Source: Bacteroidota bacterium (GTDB taxonomy: Bacteria; Bacteroidota; Bacteroidia; Flavobacteriales; Flavobacteriaceae). Taken from it: a stretch of DNA of 8,848 bases. The translations under genes and the position numbers were made by a program. The stretch spans positions 1 to 8,848 of the forward strand of contig JAEYZX010000140.1 of the NCBI GenBank assembly GCA_023427845.1, read 5' to 3'. Below the pieces are notes generated by a model. That model was not told where the DNA came from. It made no database searches and saw only the letters and a list, made by a program, of their open reading frames with translations. Positions 5,815 to 8,848 of the stretch are shown here, one piece after another; position 1 is the first letter of the stretch; each line of letters begins with the position of its first letter.

Positions 5815-7470
5815 TTATTCTTTTAATTCGAGCAGTACAATGTTGTACGGAGTATCAATCACCAATCGGCCGCTTTTTACGGTTGCAGTCCTTCCCGAGT
5901 AAGCGTCGCGCAAAACCGTATTGTTTTTAAACAGTGTTGCGATCTGGATTTCTTTCCGGCCCGCGGGCAGATCAATCCCGATAATTACGCGATCGGAATA
6001 ATCGCCATTTGTATAACCGCGGCTAAAAACATAGGGTGCCGACGAAATTCGGTTGTGGACTCCGGCGCCAACTGCGGGATGATTCTTCCGAAATTTTCCG
6101 AGCTTTTGCCAATGTGCCAATACCTCCTGGGTTTTTGGATTTGCTGCGAGCGCTTCCCAATTCATGAAAGAACGAAGTTTCGCATCGCCTTCAGCCATTT
6201 TAACATCAAGCCTTCTTGCGGTTTCATCACCATAGTAGATCTGCGCCACGCCTGGCGAAAGCAACAATTTGGTAGCGGCTTCAATGTTTTTTGTGCGATT
6301 TGCATCGAACGGCGCTCCGTCGTCATGCGACGATAAATAATTCATGACGCTGTATCCTTCGAGCTCATTGTTGAGTTTATCGGAATACTTAGAAAACAAC
6401 ACTTCATAATCTTTTTGCGCATCCCATTTGAACTCGAAATTGATCATGTTGTTGAATCCGTTGTCGAAGTAATTGACTTTTTTATCGCCAAAATCAAAAT
6501 TCTTTCCGCCGCTGATACCGTAATTATAAACTTCTCCGATGAGGTAAAAATCGTTGTCGTCAAGGACTTTCTTCGGATTTTTCTGTTTCCAGTTCTGGAA
6601 TGCGATGTTGCACTGCGATTTGAACTCGCCCCAGACCGATTCCTCTGTATGTTTCACTGTGTCGGCGCGGTAACCGTCAATCCCGAAGTCGGTGATGTAG
6701 TCGGTCAGCCATTTAATGATGTAGAATCGTGGTGCGCGCGGATAGCCTGTACGCGAAAAAAAATCGTCAAGTTCTTTCATCTCGCGGTCATACCGACCTT
6801 CGGATTTCCATTTTTTGACAAGGTATTCCGGTAATTCGACAGCTTCATTGCTCTCGGTTTTAATGTCCGGAAGATTTTTAACCAAAGTACACGGAATGGT
6901 AGTTTCATACGACTGATACGTACATTGTGGTTCGGTGCGGACCCATTCGGAAGGCCAGACCGTATCGATCTGCGTTACCGGCCCGGTATGATTGATTACG
7001 GCGTCGAGAATGATTCGGATGCCGCGTGCGTGTGCTTTCTCGACCAGTTCGGCAAGGTCTTTTTCGGTTCCGAAATTGGGGTCGAGTTTTGTCCAGTCGC
7101 GCGTCCAATAACCGTGAAATCCGTATGATAAGCCGGTTCCTTCGTCAACGCCGTCGTGGATTTGTTCGACGATTGGCGTCATCCAGATTGCGTTTACGCC
7201 GAGTTTATCAAAATAGCCTTCATCGATTTTTTGAATGATTCCCCTGATATCGCCGCCTTCAAACCCGCGTAATGGCGCTGGTGCTTTCGTTCGGTTAAAA
7301 TTCACGTCATTTGATGTACTGCCGTTATTGAAACGATCGGTCAGCATAAAATAGACGGTTGCATTCTGCCAGATAAAAGGCGCTTTTTTTGCGCTGGCAG
7401 GTTGCTGCGCCTTCGCATATCCGCAAAATAAAACAGAAAGTATCGCAATAAAAAAGAGCTGTTTTTTCAT
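5815..7470 (-). CDS. secreted GH13 alpha-amylase family glycoside hydrolase, MalS-like
   Basis: A 551-aa starch or maltodextrin hydrolase with a Sec signal peptide: MKK, a hydrophobic core at about residues 5-17, and a likely cleavage at AKA|QQ after residue 21, placing it in the periplasm or outside. Cys16 is not in a lipobox. The four GH13 conserved regions are DAVINH (156-161), GYRADTVKH (266-274, nucleophile Asp270), GEVYNYG (312-318, acid/base Glu313) and YLSSHDD (378-384, Asp383). Between regions I and II lies a long insertion at about 165-250 with a Cys183/Cys194 pair and NLPDIKTES, resembling E. coli MalS, a periplasmic maltodextrin amylase. A C-terminal beta domain follows from about residue 475. 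The ATG overlaps the stop of the GH31 gene as TAATG, so both are translated from one message. Exact specificity is inferred. Confidence 0.93.
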   Translation of the reverse strand: MKKQLFFIAILSVLFCGYAKAQQPASAKKAPFIWQNATVYFMLTDRFNNGSTSNDVNFNRTKAPAPLRGFEGGDIRGIIQKIDEGYFDKLGVNAIWMTPIVEQIHDGVDEGTGLSYGFHGYWTRDWTKLDPNFGTEKDLAELVEKAHARGIRIILDAVINHTGPVTQIDTVWPSEWVRTEPQCTYQSYETTIPCTLVKNLPDIKTESNEAVELPEYLVKKWKSEGRYDREMKELDDFFSRTGYPRAPRFYIIKWLTDYITDFGIDGYRADTVKHTEESVWGEFKSQCNIAFQNWKQKNPKKVLDDNDFYLIGEVYNYGISGGKNFDFGDKKVNYFDNGFNNMINFEFKWDAQKDYEVLFSKYSDKLNNELEGYSVMNYLSSHDDGAPFDANRTKNIEAATKLLLSPGVAQIYYGDETARRLDVKMAEGDAKLRSFMNWEALAANPKTQEVLAHWQKLGKFRKNHPAVGAGVHNRISSAPYVFSRGYTNGDYSDRVIIGIDLPAGRKEIQIATLFKNNTVLRDAYSGRTATVKSGRLVIDTPYNIVLLELKE

Positions 7471-8848
7471 TAAAGTGTTATTTTTATTTCTTTCGGACTA
7501 TCACTAGCACAATCGAATTCGACTTCTAGCCGGCGGTTCTTCCTGTTCCATTTGAACTTCGCCTTTTTGTCGCCGACAATTACTTTTCGTGGTTTTTTCG
7601 AGAGGTTGTGCGTAACCAGATTGATCTTTTTTGTTGCTGAATCCGATGCTGCACTACTGTCGTAATCGATTAAAATTACTAAATTTTTATCGAGTAGTTT
7701 GCTTCTGAATCGCATTTGCGCCGATTTACCTTTTTCGAAAGCATTGGGTGTGGACCCATCGTCATCATACAAAAAGCCGCTGCTGGTTTTGACGCTGTCG
7801 TCGAACCAGAAATGCAAGTCTAAATTGTCGGTTGAATAATCAGCCGTCGTCTGAAACAATTTTGCCATCGGAATGAACGCGCCTCCGCGTACAAATACCG
7901 GGATATGATCGAGCGTTACCGGAATTTTCACTGTTGAACCGGCGTTGTATTTGGCATCGTTGTAGAAATCGTACCAATTCGCCGATTTGGGAAAATAGAT
8001 TTGTTTTTCGGATGCGCCTTTTAATAATACTGGTGATATCAATAGATTGTCTCCCCAAAGATACGTCTCCGCTATTTGCAATAAGTCGGCATTCTGAGGT
8101 TCTTCGAAAAACAGCGGCCGCATCAATGGCGTGCCTTTTTGATTGTTTTGGAATGCGATCGTATAATTGTACGGCATCAGTTTGTAGCGAAGCTCGATAG
8201 CCTTTTTTGCGAGTTCTTTTGTTTTTTCGTCCCAAAATACCGGTTCTGCCGGAACCTCTTCCTGTGCATGCGGACGAAAAACCGGTTGGAAAACGCCGTA
8301 CTGCAGCCATCGCGTATATAGTTCCGAATCGCGGTAGTCGCCTGCAAATCCACCTAAATCCGAATGCATGTACGCGAGTCCCTGCATTCCCATCTGCAGT
8401 GAAATTTCCGGTTGGCCTGAGAGTCCGTCCCAGCTGCGGCTAACATCACCACTCCACGGAATCAGCCCAAAACGCTGCGAACCCGAATACCCCGACCGCA
8501 TTAAAATAAACGGACGCTGTTCGGGAAAATCTTTTTTATAGCCATCGAAAACAAGCTTTGCCCAATTGTGGCCATAGATATTGTGGACTTCATCGGCCGA
8601 TCCGGCTGCATGTTGTAATTCGGAAGGGTGGACTTCAGGTTCGCCGAGATCGCCCCACCAGCCGGAAACGCCTTTTTTGGTGAGGTTTTTATAGATGTCC
8701 CAAAACCAATCATGGCCTTCGGGTTTGAAGATGTCGATCAGTCCGGTGTTGCCGAAGTAAAAGTCATACGTGAACGGGTTTCCAATGCTATCGGTCGCGA
8801 GGTTTTGTTTGGAAACTGCTTCGTTCCATCGGTTGGATGTGGTTAAGA
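7470..8848 (-). CDS. glycoside hydrolase family 31 (alpha-glucosidase type), 5' end beyond window
   Basis: The frame is open from the right edge to a stop at 7470-7472, giving 458 visible residues, the C-terminal part of a family whose members are commonly around 800 aa. The catalytic barrel shows the nucleophile motif SGWWGDLGEPE (Asp codon 8649-8651) and the acid/base motif RSGYSGSQRFGLIPWSGDV (Asp codon 8445-8447), both intact. Further family stretches are MPYNYTIAF, GTPLMRPLFFEEP, YLWGDNLLISPVL and YDDDGST, followed by a beta-sandwich C-terminal domain. It would release glucose or a related sugar from the non-reducing end of alpha-glucans, and the GH13 amylase immediately downstream (TAATG overlap) supports a starch or maltodextrin substrate. 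The N-terminal domain and any signal peptide are not visible. Alpha-xylosidase activity is the alternative. Confidence 0.93.
   Translation of the reverse strand, partial: LTTSNRWNEAVSKQNLATDSIGNPFTYDFYFGNTGLIDIFKPEGHDWFWDIYKNLTKKGVSGWWGDLGEPEVHPSELQHAAGSADEVHNIYGHNWAKLVFDGYKKDFPEQRPFILMRSGYSGSQRFGLIPWSGDVSRSWDGLSGQPEISLQMGMQGLAYMHSDLGGFAGDYRDSELYTRWLQYGVFQPVFRPHAQEEVPAEPVFWDEKTKELAKKAIELRYKLMPYNYTIAFQNNQKGTPLMRPLFFEEPQNADLLQIAETYLWGDNLLISPVLLKGASEKQIYFPKSANWYDFYNDAKYNAGSTVKIPVTLDHIPVFVRGGAFIPMAKLFQTTADYSTDNLDLHFWFDDSVKTSSGFLYDDDGSTPNAFEKGKSAQMRFRSKLLDKNLVILIDYDSSAASDSATKKINLVTHNLSKKPRKVIVGDKKAKFKWNRKNRRLEVEFDCASDSPKEIKITL

Noticed and set aside
7419..7427. Cys16 of the GH13 enzyme considered as a lipoprotein attachment site.
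   Set aside because: The residues before it are V-L-F, with Phe at -1 where a lipobox needs Gly, Ala or Ser. The AKA|QQ site fits ordinary signal peptidase cleavage.
8501..8713. A separate minus-strand reading frame (70 aa) just upstream of the first ATG in the GH31 frame, hinting at a frameshift.
   Set aside because: Translating the GH31 frame beyond 8501 gives continuous family sequence, including the nucleophile motif WWGDLGEPE, to the right edge. The 70-aa frame is a shadow and GH31 is unbroken.

Overview
The window looks like chromosomal DNA from a member of the Bacteroidota, most likely a Flavobacterium-like Flavobacteriaceae. The reasons are the mevalonate-pathway gene group next to an archaeal-style UbiA prenyltransferase, starch-type glycoside hydrolases (GH13 and GH31), genes without clear Shine-Dalgarno sequences but with A-rich leaders, and a TATCTTTG box fitting the Bacteroidota TAnnTTTG promoter consensus just upstream of the first mevalonate gene. 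The assignment rests on gene content and motifs, not on a database search.

Left block (1-3169, all minus strand, reading right to left): diphosphomevalonate decarboxylase (mvaD), a small four-helix-bundle protein gene, mevalonate kinase (mvaK1), and a UbiA-family prenyltransferase that runs off the left edge. The two kinase-fold enzymes act in the route from mevalonate to isopentenyl diphosphate. The UbiA protein probably uses a polyprenyl diphosphate made from it. Phosphomevalonate kinase is not in the window. The four-helix-bundle gene sits in a 454-bp segment (1640-2093) whose two ends are 35-bp inverted repeats, 32/35 identical and built from 7-bp AATTRTY units. One end supplies the last codons and stop of mvaD and the other abuts the mvaK1 start codon. 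The layout resembles the intervening sequences of bacterial 23S rRNA, but here it lies inside a protein-coding operon. A G-rich stretch with a four-tract G-quadruplex pattern lies between mvaK1 and the UbiA gene.

Centre (3170-3923): a 153-bp divergent promoter region, then a plus-strand tspO gene, then an intergenic structured repeat (about 3804-3890) between the convergent tspO and FAD-enzyme genes.

Right block (3924-8848, all minus strand): a GH31 alpha-glucosidase-type enzyme (5' part beyond the right edge), a secreted MalS-like GH13 alpha-amylase, a cytoplasmic glycerophosphodiester phosphodiesterase, and a BaiN/HI0933-type flavoprotein. Junctions are a TAATG overlap, an 8-nt gap and an ATGA overlap, so the four are probably one transcription unit entering from the right. 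The two hydrolases suggest the end of a starch or maltodextrin utilisation locus, with two housekeeping-type genes attached downstream. No rRNA, tRNA, CRISPR array or transposase gene was seen.
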